Origin: CBDDIP01 sp965229005
Lineage (GTDB): Bacteria; Actinomycetota; Acidimicrobiia; Acidimicrobiales; Ilumatobacteraceae
Direction: 5' to 3'
DNA length: 64,000 nt
NCBI GenBank assembly: GCA_965229005.1
Contig: CBDDIP010000002.1
Coordinates: 2,046,001 to 2,110,000, forward strand
Shown one piece after another: positions 1-8,394 of the stretch (positions within the stretch are counted from its first letter, which is position 1; each line of letters opens with the position of its first letter). Position numbers and translations under genes: made by a program. The notes under the pieces were generated by a model, which saw nothing but the letters and a program-made list of their open reading frames with translations, was not told the DNA's origin and did no database searches.

Positions 1-324
1 GCCCACCGCGAGCATCGCGTGCCCACGGTGCACGGCGACGGGCGACAGACCCGCGACTTCCTGTTCGTCGACGACGCCGTCGACGCGCTGGTGCGTGCCG
101 CCACCCGGGGCGGCGGGCTCGTCGTCAACATCGGCACCGGCGTGCAGACGCCGATCCGCGAACTGTGGACGCACATCGCCGGCATCGACGCGCCAACCCT
201 GGTGCCGGCGCCGTACCGCGAGCCCGACCTGTCACGCGTCTCGGTGTCGCCGACGCGCGCCCGCATCCACCTGTCGTGGGCACCGTGGACCGACCTCGCC
301 GTGGGGCTTCGCTCGCTGAGGTAG
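1..324 (+). CDS. NAD-dependent epimerase/dehydratase family protein, C-terminal part (runs off the left edge)
   Basis: The frame is open from base 1 and ends at the TAG at 322-324, so only about the last 107 residues are present. The stretch RDFLFVDDAVDAL followed by NIGTG is the usual C-terminal half of extended short-chain dehydrogenases that epimerise or dehydrate nucleotide sugars (UDP-glucose 4-epimerase type): the substrate-side FV-DDA segment and the NIGTG loop. The Rossmann glycine motif and catalytic YxxxK lie outside the window, so the exact substrate cannot be told. The nearby glycosyltransferase and GDP-mannose dehydratase suggest a role in making sugar donors for envelope glycans (inference). 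Confidence 0.75.
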   Translation, partial: AHREHRVPTVHGDGRQTRDFLFVDDAVDALVRAATRGGGLVVNIGTGVQTPIRELWTHIAGIDAPTLVPAPYREPDLSRVSVSPTRARIHLSWAPWTDLAVGLRSLR

Positions 325-374
325 TCGGGCAGCAGTAGGTTGCGATCAGCCGAAGCACCGAGGAGGTGTTGCTG

Positions 375-806
375 ATGGACGTTCGTTCGATCCTGGCAAG
401 CAAGGGCACGCAGGTCGCCACCGTGCAGCGGGAGGCGACGCTCGCCGACGCGGCTGCGCTGCTGCGCGACCACGGCGTCGGCGCGCTGGTCGTGTCCGGT
501 GACTCGTCGCGCATCGACGGGATCATCTCCGAACGCGACGTCGTGCGTTCCGTCGCGTCGCACGGCGCCGGCGCGCTCGGGCGCAGCGTCGCCTCGGCGA
601 TGACCACCGACGTCGTCACCTGCGCGGCGGAGGACTCGGTCGACCAGCTGATGGCGTTGATGACCGCCAAGCGCATCCGCCACGTGCCCGTCGTCGGCGC
701 CACCGGCCTCGCCGGCATCATCTCGATCGGCGACGTCGTGAAGGCTCGCGTCGGCCACCTGGAGAGCGAAAACCAGACCCTCTTCGACTACATCAACGCG
801 CGCTAG
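375..806 (+). CDS. CBS-domain pair protein
   Basis: A 143-residue protein made almost wholly of two CBS domains (about residues 5-65 and 72-130), with typical elements such as GIISERDVVR closing the first and HVPVV...GIISIGDVV closing the second. CBS pairs bind adenine nucleotides or related ligands and act as energy or redox sensors; free-standing ones like this have no defined partner. Start choice: a strong AGGAGG at 361-366 sits 8 nt before ATG 375. In-frame GTG 366 would overlap that ribosome-binding site and is rejected. It lies 50 nt after the epimerase stop, probably as its own unit. Confidence 0.85.
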   Translation: MDVRSILASKGTQVATVQREATLADAAALLRDHGVGALVVSGDSSRIDGIISERDVVRSVASHGAGALGRSVASAMTTDVVTCAAEDSVDQLMALMTAKRIRHVPVVGATGLAGIISIGDVVKARVGHLESENQTLFDYINAR

Positions 807-830
807 CGAGGACTCGCTCGCGGCGCTCGT

Positions 831-1802
831 TCACCGAGGCTCGATCTCTCGACCAGCCGCCAGGACCGATCGGGCGAGGGCTTCGCTGATCTCGGGGCTC
901 GACATCACGGAGGGTTGCACGATGGCGCGCATGCCCTCGGCCTCCACGGCGGCGGCGAGGTGGGCGTCGACCGGGTCGATCACCAACGCGGCGGCGATCG
1001 GCGCGTACATCCGCGCCACTCCGACCACGGATGCCTCGTGCCCGAGCTCGGTCAGCATGTGATCGGCTGGACCCTTCAATGCAGCGCCACCGACGATCGG
1101 GGAAACGGCGACGACGGACTCGCGCCGAGCCACGAGCGCGTCGTTGATCCCCGCCAGTGCACGCAGCGGACCGATCGACACGACCGGGTTCGACGGGGCG
1201 ACCACCACCACCTCGGCATCGCGAAGCGCGGCCAGCGCGGCCGGTGACACCCGGGCCGCCTCGGCGCCGTCGAATCGCACCGCCGACACTGCAGGCGCGT
1301 GGCGCAGTTGAACGAAGTACTCCTGGAACGAGATCTCGCGGTCGTCGTCGCGCAGGCGCACCACGGTCGACACGCGGTGGTCCGTCATCGGGACCAGGTG
1401 CTGCTGCACACCGAACGCGCGGGCGATCTCGTCGGTGACGTCGGTGAGCGTGGCGCCCTCGGCCAGGCGGGCCGTTCGGTAGAAGTGCGTCGCCAGATCC
1501 TGGTCGCCGAGGTTGAACCACGTCGGAGCGGCAGACGATCCGGCGGGACGCACCTCGACGAAGCGAGCCAACGCTTCCATGGCCCGCCACGACTCGTCGC
1601 GCAGCCCCCAGCCGCGCTCGGGGTCGATCGCGCCGGCGAGCGTGTAGGTGATGGTGTCGATGTCGGGCGAGATCGACAGGCCGTGCATGACCGTGTCGTC
1701 GCCGGTGTTGACGATGCCGAACGTGTCATCGGCCGGATGCACCAACGCCAGCGCACGGAGGAACCTGGCCGCTCCGACGCCTCCACACAGCACTGCGATC
1801 AT
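831..1802 (-). CDS. cofD: 2-phospho-L-lactate transferase (coenzyme F420 biosynthesis)
   Basis: A CofD/FbiA family protein of 323 residues, which transfers the phospholactyl (or phosphoenolpyruvyl) moiety from its GDP-activated form to the deazaflavin Fo, giving the F420-0 type intermediate. Visible hallmarks are the N-terminal glycine-rich GGVGAARFL strand-loop (about residues 6-14), the TGDD segment, and the mid-protein block PSNPVVSIGP with downstream VVGGAALKGPA. ATG 1800-1802 is used because it starts exactly at the conserved MIAVLCGG; the frame is open further upstream, but that region codes for the preceding glycosyltransferase. The ATGA overlap with that gene indicates translational coupling. 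cofE lies at 44.1 kb rather than beside it. Confidence 0.92.
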   Translation of the reverse strand: MIAVLCGGVGAARFLRALALVHPADDTFGIVNTGDDTVMHGLSISPDIDTITYTLAGAIDPERGWGLRDESWRAMEALARFVEVRPAGSSAAPTWFNLGDQDLATHFYRTARLAEGATLTDVTDEIARAFGVQQHLVPMTDHRVSTVVRLRDDDREISFQEYFVQLRHAPAVSAVRFDGAEAARVSPAALAALRDAEVVVVAPSNPVVSIGPLRALAGINDALVARRESVVAVSPIVGGAALKGPADHMLTELGHEASVVGVARMYAPIAAALVIDPVDAHLAAAVEAEGMRAIVQPSVMSSPEISEALARSVLAAGREIEPR

Positions 1803-2893
1803 CGTCCGTCCCCTTCGGCCAACCGTCGGTAGAGGTGGGCCAGCCGGTCGGCGCAGCGAACCCACGAGAACTCGTCGAGCTGGACGCGGCCGGCGTCGAG
1901 CAGCGTGCGGCGCACCGCGTCGTCGGTGAGCGCGCGCACGAGGTTGGCGGCGAGCCCGTCGACGTCGTCGGGCGCGCACAGAAGAGCAGCCTCGCCGGCG
2001 ACCTCGGGGATCGATCCGGCGTTCGAGGCGACCACCGGCACACCGACCTGCATCGCGTCCAGCAACGGGAAGCCGAAGCCCTCATCGAGCGACGGGTAGG
2101 CGAGCACGGCGGCGTTGCGCAACAGCCAGGCCCGCGACTGATCGTCGACGCGGCCGGTCAAGAGGATTCGACCGGCGACGTCCGGCCCCGCAGCATCGAT
2201 GGCTGCGTCGATCGCCGCGCGGTCGTCGCCGTCGCCGCCGGCGAGCACGAGGACCGTGTCGGCGTGCTCGGTGGCGATCGAGGCGAAGGCGCGAACGAGG
2301 CGAGGCAGGTTCTTGCGCCGCTCCAACGTGCCGATGGCGAGCACCATCCGTCGCTCGCCGAGATCGGCGATCACCGGTGCAGCGGGCGACTCGGCGACCG
2401 GCAGTGGACCGAGGTGGATCACCTCGACCGACGCGCTCGGGAACAGGTCGCGAACCTCGTCGGCCGTCGACGTCGATGACGCGTGGACCACGGCGCCGCG
2501 GGCGATCGCGCGGCGCAGCACGACACCGGCGCGGCGCACGGCCGGCGACGCCGAGGTGGGGTGGCGCAGGAACCAGCAGTCGTACACCGACACCACCGAG
2601 GGCCGCCGCGTCGGCGGGACGACGTAGTTGGTGCCATGGACGACATCGGCACGGAGCCACCGGTCGGCGCGAGGCACGTCGCGTCGCGACCAGCAGCGGT
2701 GGGCCAGCGCGGCAGGCATCGGCAGGCGCACGGTTCCCGCAGTGACCTTGGCGCGGAACGAGATCAGGTAGTCGACCAGCGCGACGTCGTCGCGTCCCTG
2801 CAACTCGTGGTGCATCGCCGCCACGGCATGGCCGACTCCGGTGCGCGGGCCTGCCAACGGACCGATGTCGAAGGCGGTGCGGACGGGATCCAT
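1799..2893 (-). CDS. Glycosyltransferase family 4 (group 1) protein
   Basis: A 364-residue GT-B glycosyltransferase. The N-terminal half carries FDIGPLAGPRTGVG and VVHGTNYVVPP. The C-terminal half has the GT4 nucleotide-sugar signature: IGTLERRKNLPRLVRAF, ILLTGRVDDQ, then SLDEGFGFPLLDAMQVGVPVV, in which the EGFGFP...G block holds the conserved E-x7-E motif. It should add a hexose (often mannose) to a lipid-linked or glycan acceptor on the cytoplasmic side; the acceptor is unknown. Start ATG 2891-2893 is chosen over an in-frame codon 13 residues upstream because TAACCT lies 11 nt before it. It overlaps cofD by 4 nt. Confidence 0.85.
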   Translation of the reverse strand: MDPVRTAFDIGPLAGPRTGVGHAVAAMHHELQGRDDVALVDYLISFRAKVTAGTVRLPMPAALAHRCWSRRDVPRADRWLRADVVHGTNYVVPPTRRPSVVSVYDCWFLRHPTSASPAVRRAGVVLRRAIARGAVVHASSTSTADEVRDLFPSASVEVIHLGPLPVAESPAAPVIADLGERRMVLAIGTLERRKNLPRLVRAFASIATEHADTVLVLAGGDGDDRAAIDAAIDAAGPDVAGRILLTGRVDDQSRAWLLRNAAVLAYPSLDEGFGFPLLDAMQVGVPVVASNAGSIPEVAGEAALLCAPDDVDGLAANLVRALTDDAVRRTLLDAGRVQLDEFSWVRCADRLAHLYRRLAEGDGR

Positions 2894-2904
2894 GACCTGC
2901 GGCG

Positions 2905-2910
2905 AGGTTA
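2905..2910 (-). promoter_or_regulatory. TAACCT -10-like element 11 nt before glycosyltransferase start
   Basis: On the minus strand TAACCT is followed by 11 nt and then ATG 2893. This agrees with the TANNNT-short-gap-start pattern found throughout the window and suggests a nearly leaderless transcript. Confidence 0.45.
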
Positions 2911-3000
2911 CCGTTGATGCGTCTCGAGCCACGGCGACGGATGCCGGCGTCCTGCCCCCGTAGACTTCACGGCTCCCACCGTCTTTTCAAGGATCCCCTC

Positions 3001-3990
3001 ATGCCCCGAGCGTTCATCACCGGCATCACCGGCCAAGACGGCCAGCACCTCGCCGAGTTCCTGCATTCCAAGGACTACGAGGTCTTCGGCATGGTCAAGG
3101 GTCAGAACAACCCGAAGATGACCTCGATGCGCGACGAGTTCCCGTACGTCGAGCCGGTCCCCGGCGACCTCGCCGACCTGCCGTCGCTGATGAAGGCGCT
3201 CGACCACACACAGCCCGACGAGGTCTACAACCTCGGCGCGATCTCCTTCGTCGCGCTCAGCTTCAACCAGGCAGAGCTCACCGCCAACATCACCGGCACC
3301 GGCGTGCTGCGGATGCTCGAGGCCATCCGCATCGTGGGCGGCGCCGAGAACAACCCCATCCGCTTCTACCAGGCCAGTAGCAGTGAGATGTTCGGCAAGG
3401 TGCGCGAGACCCCGCAGACCGAACGGACGCCGTTCCACCCACGGTCGCCGTACGGCTGCGCCAAGGTGTTCGGCCACGACATCGTCGTCAACTACCGCGA
3501 GAGCTACAACCTGTTCGCCTGCAGCGGCATCCTGTTCAACCACGAGGGGCCGCGCCGCGGCCTCGAGTTCGTCACTCGCAAGGTCACCAACGCCGTTGCT
3601 CGGATCAAGCTCGGCATCCAGCAGGATCTCGTGCTCGGCAACCTCGACTTCAAGCGCGACTGGGGCTATGCCGGCGACTACGTGAAGGCCATGTGGCTGA
3701 TGCTGCAGCAGGACGAGCCCGACGACTACGTGGTGGCCACCGGCGAAACGCACACCGGCCAGGAGCTGGTCGAGCTGGCCTTCGAGGAGGCCGGGCTCGG
3801 CGACTGGCAGCAGTACGTCCGCCAGGACCAGAAGTTCTTCCGCCCGGCCGAGGTCGATCTGCTGATCGGCGACGCGACGAAGGCCAAGGAGAAGCTCGGC
3901 TGGACGCCTGAGGTCGACTTCCGCACGCTGATCAAGATGATGGTCGAGCACGACCTGAAGATCGAGACCGACAAGCTCCGTCGCGCCTGA
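3001..3990 (+). CDS. gmd: GDP-mannose 4,6-dehydratase
   Basis: A 329-residue extended short-chain dehydrogenase. It opens with the family's diagnostic FITGITGQDGQHLAEFL dinucleotide-binding loop, then has SSSEMFG (catalytic Ser/Glu) and SPYGCAKVF (the Tyr-x3-Lys pair), and later FNHEGPRRG and RDWGYAGDYV, all characteristic of GMD. It converts GDP-D-mannose to GDP-4-keto-6-deoxy-D-mannose, the precursor of GDP-fucose, GDP-rhamnose or related 6-deoxy sugars. ATG 3001 is used; the frame extends upstream but without family similarity. No fucose synthase or reductase is adjacent, so the end sugar is not known. The phosphomannomutase at 20.2 kb could supply its precursor pathway. Confidence 0.92.
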   Translation: MPRAFITGITGQDGQHLAEFLHSKDYEVFGMVKGQNNPKMTSMRDEFPYVEPVPGDLADLPSLMKALDHTQPDEVYNLGAISFVALSFNQAELTANITGTGVLRMLEAIRIVGGAENNPIRFYQASSSEMFGKVRETPQTERTPFHPRSPYGCAKVFGHDIVVNYRESYNLFACSGILFNHEGPRRGLEFVTRKVTNAVARIKLGIQQDLVLGNLDFKRDWGYAGDYVKAMWLMLQQDEPDDYVVATGETHTGQELVELAFEEAGLGDWQQYVRQDQKFFRPAEVDLLIGDATKAKEKLGWTPEVDFRTLIKMMVEHDLKIETDKLRRA

Positions 3991-4023
3991 CGCAACGACC
4001 TGGCGGGGCCGGGCTCGACCGGT

Positions 4024-5361
4024 TCAGTTCTCCAGCGGCATGTCGGTGAGCGCTTCCATGATCGACTCGCCGGTCGGCACGACGCCGATGCGCAGGCGGT
4101 GACGCAGGGCGAACGCGAACGCCACCAGCGCGGCGACCGATGATGCAACCAGGCCGAGCTCGACGCGCCGGAACAGGTCCTCGTCGTTGAGCCAGGTGAC
4201 GAGCAGGAAGATGATCCCGGCCGACGCCCAGCCGAAGGCGACCAGCATGTGGCCGCGCAACGCGATCACGGCCTGCGCCAAGGCGAGGGCGAACATGTAG
4301 ACGGCGCTGCTCAGCGCCAGGGTGGCGAGGGTGCGTCCGCTGAGCTCGGAGTCGTAGAACTTCTTGATCACGAACGGCCCGAGCAGGAAGGCGCCGGCGG
4401 TGCCGACGACGGCGACCACGAGCACCATCTTCAGCAGGCGGTTGAGGCCCTGGCGGAACTCGGCGATCTCGTTGCGAGCGGCGAGGCGCGACAGACGGGG
4501 GAGCAGCGCGGCCTGCACGGCCTGGAAGAGGAACAGCGGGATGCGGGCCAGCAGCACGCCGTAGGTGAACTTTGTGACGAGCTCTTTTTGATCCGGCTCG
4601 GCCAGCACGGTGGCCGCGAGCGGACCGGCGTTGACCAACCCGGCGGCGAAGATCGACCCGGCGAGCAGCCAGCCGAGGTTCTGGGTGACTTCACCCCACT
4701 CCGCCGGCGGACCGTCGTCCACCTTCAGCTGACCGCGCCAGTACACCCACAGCACACCTGGCAGTGGAGCGAAGGCGATCGCCAGCCCGTACGGCCCGAC
4801 GGCCTCGACACCGATGACGGCGAGCATCAGGCACAGGCCGATGCGGACGACGCCGTCGGTGGCCATGACGATCGCGTAGGCGCGGAAGCGCCCGTGACCG
4901 CTGGCGACACCGCGCGCGATGTGCGCCGGCGTGTAGGAGACGAAGGCGATCAGCAGGGCGAGGACGAGCACCCAGTCGTGATCGAAGAAGGCGGAGGCCA
5001 GTGCCGGACTGGCGGCGAGGATGCCGACGGAGACGACCGCAGCGAGGATCGCTCCGAGCACGATCACCTTGCGCAGCACGGGTTTGCCGCCCAGACCCAG
5101 CGCACGTCGGTGCGACAACGCACGGGCCAGTTCCTGCTCCACTGGGAGGAACACGCCGGGTGCGAGCGCGAAGGTGGCGACCCACAGGCTGGTGATCGGC
5201 TGGAGGGCTTCGTCGCTGCCGAGTGCCTCCTTGCCGACCTTCAAGAACAGGTAGCTGGCGACCCCGGCGACGAGCAACCCGATGGCGACCGGGAGGGTCC
5301 CCTCGGGCACGGGGATGCGCGGAGAAGTCGCCTCACTGGACGTAGGGGTCGCGGCTTCCAC
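4024..5361 (-). CDS. Polysaccharide/lipid flippase-like multi-pass membrane protein (MATE/MOP superfamily)
   Basis: About 445 residues with 12 or more hydrophobic segments spread over the whole length and short polar loops. The overall look is that of MOP-superfamily exporters (Wzx or MurJ-like), for example LFLFQAVQAALLPRLSRLAA in the middle. It probably flips a lipid-linked glycan across the cytoplasmic membrane, which fits the nearby glycosyltransferase and gmd; the substrate is not known. The start is uncertain: GTG at 5359-5361 is proposed because TAACCT lies 10 nt upstream, and the longer open frame would run into the divergent SpoIID-like gene. It converges on gmd with a 33-nt gap. Confidence 0.7.
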   Translation of the reverse strand: MEAATPTSSEATSPRIPVPEGTLPVAIGLLVAGVASYLFLKVGKEALGSDEALQPITSLWVATFALAPGVFLPVEQELARALSHRRALGLGGKPVLRKVIVLGAILAAVVSVGILAASPALASAFFDHDWVLVLALLIAFVSYTPAHIARGVASGHGRFRAYAIVMATDGVVRIGLCLMLAVIGVEAVGPYGLAIAFAPLPGVLWVYWRGQLKVDDGPPAEWGEVTQNLGWLLAGSIFAAGLVNAGPLAATVLAEPDQKELVTKFTYGVLLARIPLFLFQAVQAALLPRLSRLAARNEIAEFRQGLNRLLKMVLVVAVVGTAGAFLLGPFVIKKFYDSELSGRTLATLALSSAVYMFALALAQAVIALRGHMLVAFGWASAGIIFLLVTWLNDEDLFRRVELGLVASSVAALVAFAFALRHRLRIGVVPTGESIMEALTDMPLEN

Positions 5362-5371
5362 TCGGCCAGCG

Positions 5372-5377
5372 AGGTTA
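5372..5377 (-). promoter_or_regulatory. TAACCT -10-like element before flippase start
   Basis: The minus-strand TAACCT hexamer is followed by 10 nt and the proposed GTG 5361. It is the main reason for choosing this start. Confidence 0.4.
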
Positions 5378-5490
5378 TCGGGGACGACGGCCAGAACGGG
5401 GACGCGACGCCGTCGATCGCCAGCCACCCGGCAGGGTGTCGCGGTGTGCGCACGGTCAAGGCGGCCACGTTCGGTGCCGATAGATGTCAC

Positions 5491-7932
5491 ATGCGTCGAA
5501 GCCTTTCCGCGTTCGCCGCCGCGTTCCTCGTGGCCGCAGTGGCCCCGATTGCCGCCCCCATCGGCACGGCCACCACGGCCTTCGCCGCCACGTCGGTCGT
5601 GCTCGACGGCCACGGCTACGGGCACGGCGTCGGGCTCAGTCAATGGGGCGCGTACGGCTACGCAGTGGACTACGGCTGGAGTGCGACCCAGATCCTCGAC
5701 CGGTACTACGGCGGAACCGTCTCGGCGACCAGCGACGTGACGACGATCAACGTCCGCCTGATGAACGAGGACGACCTGCAGACGGCGGTCGTCAACGAGC
5801 ACGGCCTGCTCGTCGTCGACGGGGTTGCCGGCGGGCCGTGGCGCAGCGTGCTCGCGCGCGAGACGTCGAACGGGGTCTACGCCGTGTGGGCGCGCAGCGA
5901 TGCGCAGGTCTGCCCGTCGGCCTCGGGCGACCCGGTCGCGTCGGGCTGGACGCTCGTCGCCGGAGGCGTGGCGTCGTTCGTCAACATCCGCACCACGGCC
6001 AACAACACGACGACCAACGACTTCGCCGACCTCCCTGCAGTGTGCGAGCCGAACGGCAACGTGCGCACCTACCGCGGCATCATCCGTGCGATCAACGGCA
6101 CGGCCGGCGAGAACCGCACCGTCAACGAGGTCCCGATCGAGCAGTTCCTCCGGTCCGTGATCGCCAAGGAGATGTCACCGTCGTGGGCCGCGGCCGGTGG
6201 CGGCAAGGGCGCGCAGGCGTTGCAGGCGCAGGCGATCGCAGCGCGCAGCTACGCGCTGGCGGAGAACCGCTACTCCTACGCGCGCACCTGCGACCTCGTC
6301 TGCCAGACCTACCTCGGCGCTGCCATGCGCGGCAGCGTCGGCGGGACGTACACGCGCATCGAGTACCCGCAGACCGATGCTGCGGTCGCTGCGACCGCGG
6401 GCGTCGTTCGCCGGGTCGGCAGCACCAGCGGAGCGATCGCCTACGCGATGTTCTCGGCCTCGTCCGGCGGGTGGACGGCACCGACCAGCCTCGGCTTCAC
6501 CCCGAACGAAGACCTCGGCGACGCCACCGCGTCGAACCCGAACCACAACTGGTCCGTGACGATCACGGGCGCGGCGATCCAGGCCAAGTACCCGGCGATC
6601 GGCACGTTCACGGACCTGACCGTGCTGGCTCGCAACGGCTACGGCGACTGGGGCGGACGCGTCACCTCCGTGCGCGTCAGCGGCACGGCCGGTTCGGTCA
6701 CCGTCACCGGCGACCAGTTGCGCACGGCGTTGTCGTTGCGCAGCAACTGGTTCAACGTGCGCGGCACCACCGAGCCGCCGCCGGTCACCCCGCCGGCCAA
6801 CACGTGCGGATCGCGCGTGCCCCCGACGATCACGACGTCGGGTGGCACCGCGGATCCGGCGCTGTTCACGCCGATCACCCCGCTGCGCCTGATCGACACC
6901 CGCACCGGTCTCGGCACCGATGCCACGCCGCTCGGTGCCGGCTGCACGCTGATCGTCGACCCGCACCTCGATCCCTCCGTCACCGCGGTCGCGGTGAACA
7001 TCACCACGGTCGACCCTGCCGTCGTCGGTCACGTGACGGCCTACCCGTGTGGGCAGCCGAAGCCGATCGCCTCGGTGGTGCAGCCGTTGCCGCGCCGCAC
7101 CGTCGCCGGAGCAACCGTCGTGCCGCTCGGCGACGACGGCACGTTCTGCGTCTTCAGCTACTCGGCCACCCCGCTCGTGATCGACCTGTTCGGCAGCTAC
7201 GCGCCCGACAGCGGCGACCCGTTCCAGCCCGTCAACCCGCGGCGGCTGTTCGACTCACGCAATGGGGCGCGGGTGAACGGCGGCACCGTGGTCCGCGTCC
7301 CCGTCGTCGGCGCGGGTGCCGCGCCCGCCGGCTCCACAGCGGTGGCGCTGACCGTGCACGCCAGCAACGCGTCGGGGGAGGGCTTCGTCACCGTCTTCCC
7401 GTGCGACACGGCGATGCCGCTGGCCAGCTCGACCAACGTCTGGGTCGGCGGCTCGGTGGCCAACCACGTCGACGTGCGCCTGTCGACGTCCGGCGACATC
7501 TGCCTGTACTCGTTCTCCAGCGTGCACCTCGTCGTCGACCTCAGCGGCTGGTACGGCAACGGGGCGACCACCCGGTTCACAGCGATCACACCGGTGCGCG
7601 TGATGGACACTCGGGAGAACCTCGGCACGACCGGCATGTTCGCAGCGAAGGCCAACCGCCGCCTGCAGCTGGCCGGTACGTTCGGGCTGCCGCCCGCGGG
7701 CACGTTGAAGGGTGTCGTCGCCGAGGTCACCGAAGCGGACGCGACCGCCGTCGGCTACGTCACCGTGCATCCCTGCCAGACCCCGGTGCCCGACCTGTCG
7801 ATGGTCCGCTACTCCGCCGAGGGCGCGTCCGCCAACGTCGTCACCGGCATCGTCGACGCCACCGGCGGCTGGTGCCTCATGCCCAGCACCGCCACCCACC
7901 TCCTCGTCGACGTGAGCGGCTACTTTTCATAG
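5491..7932 (+). CDS. Secreted SpoIID/LytB-domain protein with three C-terminal DTR modules
   Basis: 813 residues. Residues 1-33 form a clear signal peptide ending near TTAFAA. Residues about 37-430 match SpoIID/LytB peptidoglycan-remodelling domains: GYGHGVGLSQWGAYGYA (43-59), VPIEQFLRSVIAKEMSPSW with the presumed catalytic Glu227, and AQAIAARSYAL. In Bacillus SpoIID the GHGVG-SQ block is C-terminal; here it comes first, so the domain looks circularly permuted. Residues about 455-813 hold three modules opening with ITPLRLIDTR, VNPRRLFDSR or ITPVRVMDTR and closing with VDLSGWY or VDVSGYF. It probably acts on glycan strands outside the cell. ATG 5491 begins the signal peptide. Confidence 0.85.
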   Translation: MRRSLSAFAAAFLVAAVAPIAAPIGTATTAFAATSVVLDGHGYGHGVGLSQWGAYGYAVDYGWSATQILDRYYGGTVSATSDVTTINVRLMNEDDLQTAVVNEHGLLVVDGVAGGPWRSVLARETSNGVYAVWARSDAQVCPSASGDPVASGWTLVAGGVASFVNIRTTANNTTTNDFADLPAVCEPNGNVRTYRGIIRAINGTAGENRTVNEVPIEQFLRSVIAKEMSPSWAAAGGGKGAQALQAQAIAARSYALAENRYSYARTCDLVCQTYLGAAMRGSVGGTYTRIEYPQTDAAVAATAGVVRRVGSTSGAIAYAMFSASSGGWTAPTSLGFTPNEDLGDATASNPNHNWSVTITGAAIQAKYPAIGTFTDLTVLARNGYGDWGGRVTSVRVSGTAGSVTVTGDQLRTALSLRSNWFNVRGTTEPPPVTPPANTCGSRVPPTITTSGGTADPALFTPITPLRLIDTRTGLGTDATPLGAGCTLIVDPHLDPSVTAVAVNITTVDPAVVGHVTAYPCGQPKPIASVVQPLPRRTVAGATVVPLGDDGTFCVFSYSATPLVIDLFGSYAPDSGDPFQPVNPRRLFDSRNGARVNGGTVVRVPVVGAGAAPAGSTAVALTVHASNASGEGFVTVFPCDTAMPLASSTNVWVGGSVANHVDVRLSTSGDICLYSFSSVHLVVDLSGWYGNGATTRFTAITPVRVMDTRENLGTTGMFAAKANRRLQLAGTFGLPPAGTLKGVVAEVTEADATAVGYVTVHPCQTPVPDLSMVRYSAEGASANVVTGIVDATGGWCLMPSTATHLLVDVSGYFS

Positions 7933-7972
7933 CGGTGGGCGTTCACAGCGGTGGGCGTTCATAGCGGTGGGC
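7926..7972. repeat. 16-bp tandem repeat, three copies, overlapping the SpoIID-like gene stop codon
   Basis: The unit TTCATAGCGGTGGGCG occurs at 7926, 7942 (with CAC for CAT) and 7958. The first copy contains the TAG stop at 7930-7932, so the gene end itself has been copied downstream. Confidence 0.85.
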
Positions 7973-8049
7973 CTGCGGCCCCTGCCGTGTTCGCTCGCTG
8001 CGCTCGCTCACCCGAACTCCCGTCCTCGACCGGGTCTGGTCGGCTCTCC

Positions 8050-8191
8050 CGAGTACTCGACGCGCGGTGACCGCGCGTTCGGTACTCGGACGGGTTGCAT
8101 CGAGTACTCGACGCGCGGTGACCGCGCGTCCGGTACTCGGATGGATCGCGTCCGAGTACTCGACGCGCGGTGACCGCGCCGCCGGTACTCG
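8050..8191. repeat. Three nested-palindrome repeats (REP-like), 39 bp each
   Basis: Copies lie at 8050-8088, 8101-8139 and 8153-8191 (spacing 51 and 52 bp). Each has outer arms CGAGTAC/GTACTCG and a central arm CGCGCGGT-G-ACCGCGCG; the third copy deviates at the end of the inner arm. Each unit could fold into a cruciform or strong RNA hairpin. The 462-nt region 7933-8394 has no supported gene; it contains these elements, the stop-codon repeat, one further hairpin and a terminator. Confidence 0.85.
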
Positions 8192-8225
8192 GGTGGGGTG
8201 CTCGGACACGCCGCAGCGGATGCCC

Positions 8226-8264
8226 GATGAGGTGTGAGCGGTCATCCGCCGCTCACACCTCATC
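8226..8264. other. Perfect 16-bp hairpin with 7-nt loop
   Basis: GATGAGGTGTGAGCGG at 8226-8241 is exactly complementary to 8249-8264, with loop 8242-8248. No T-run follows on either strand. It may end transcripts of the SpoIID-like gene or stabilise their 3' end. Confidence 0.7.
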
Positions 8265-8337
8265 GCGTCGGGCGGCGGGGTATGACCGAGTGGTCGCTGC
8301 GCTCCTTTCAGAGCAGGGGGTTGGGTTTCGAACCGGC

Positions 8338-8383
8338 CTGAAAACGCGACGAGGGGCAGGGTCCGGATGGACCCTGCCCCTCG
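8338..8383 (-). terminator. Intrinsic terminator for the 8395-8871 gene
   Basis: A perfect 15-bp stem (8350-8364 with 8369-8383, loop GGAT) begins 12 nt after the minus-strand stop codon. On that strand it is followed by GTTTTC, a short U-tract. It is the clearest factor-independent terminator in the window. Confidence 0.8.
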
Positions 8384-8394
8384 ATGCAGCGTGA

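Noticed and set aside
8270..8345. tRNA-like look: GACCGAGTGGTCG followed by GGTTTCGAACC
   Set aside because: The presumed T-arm and acceptor arms do not pair, and no anticodon stem of the right length can be drawn.
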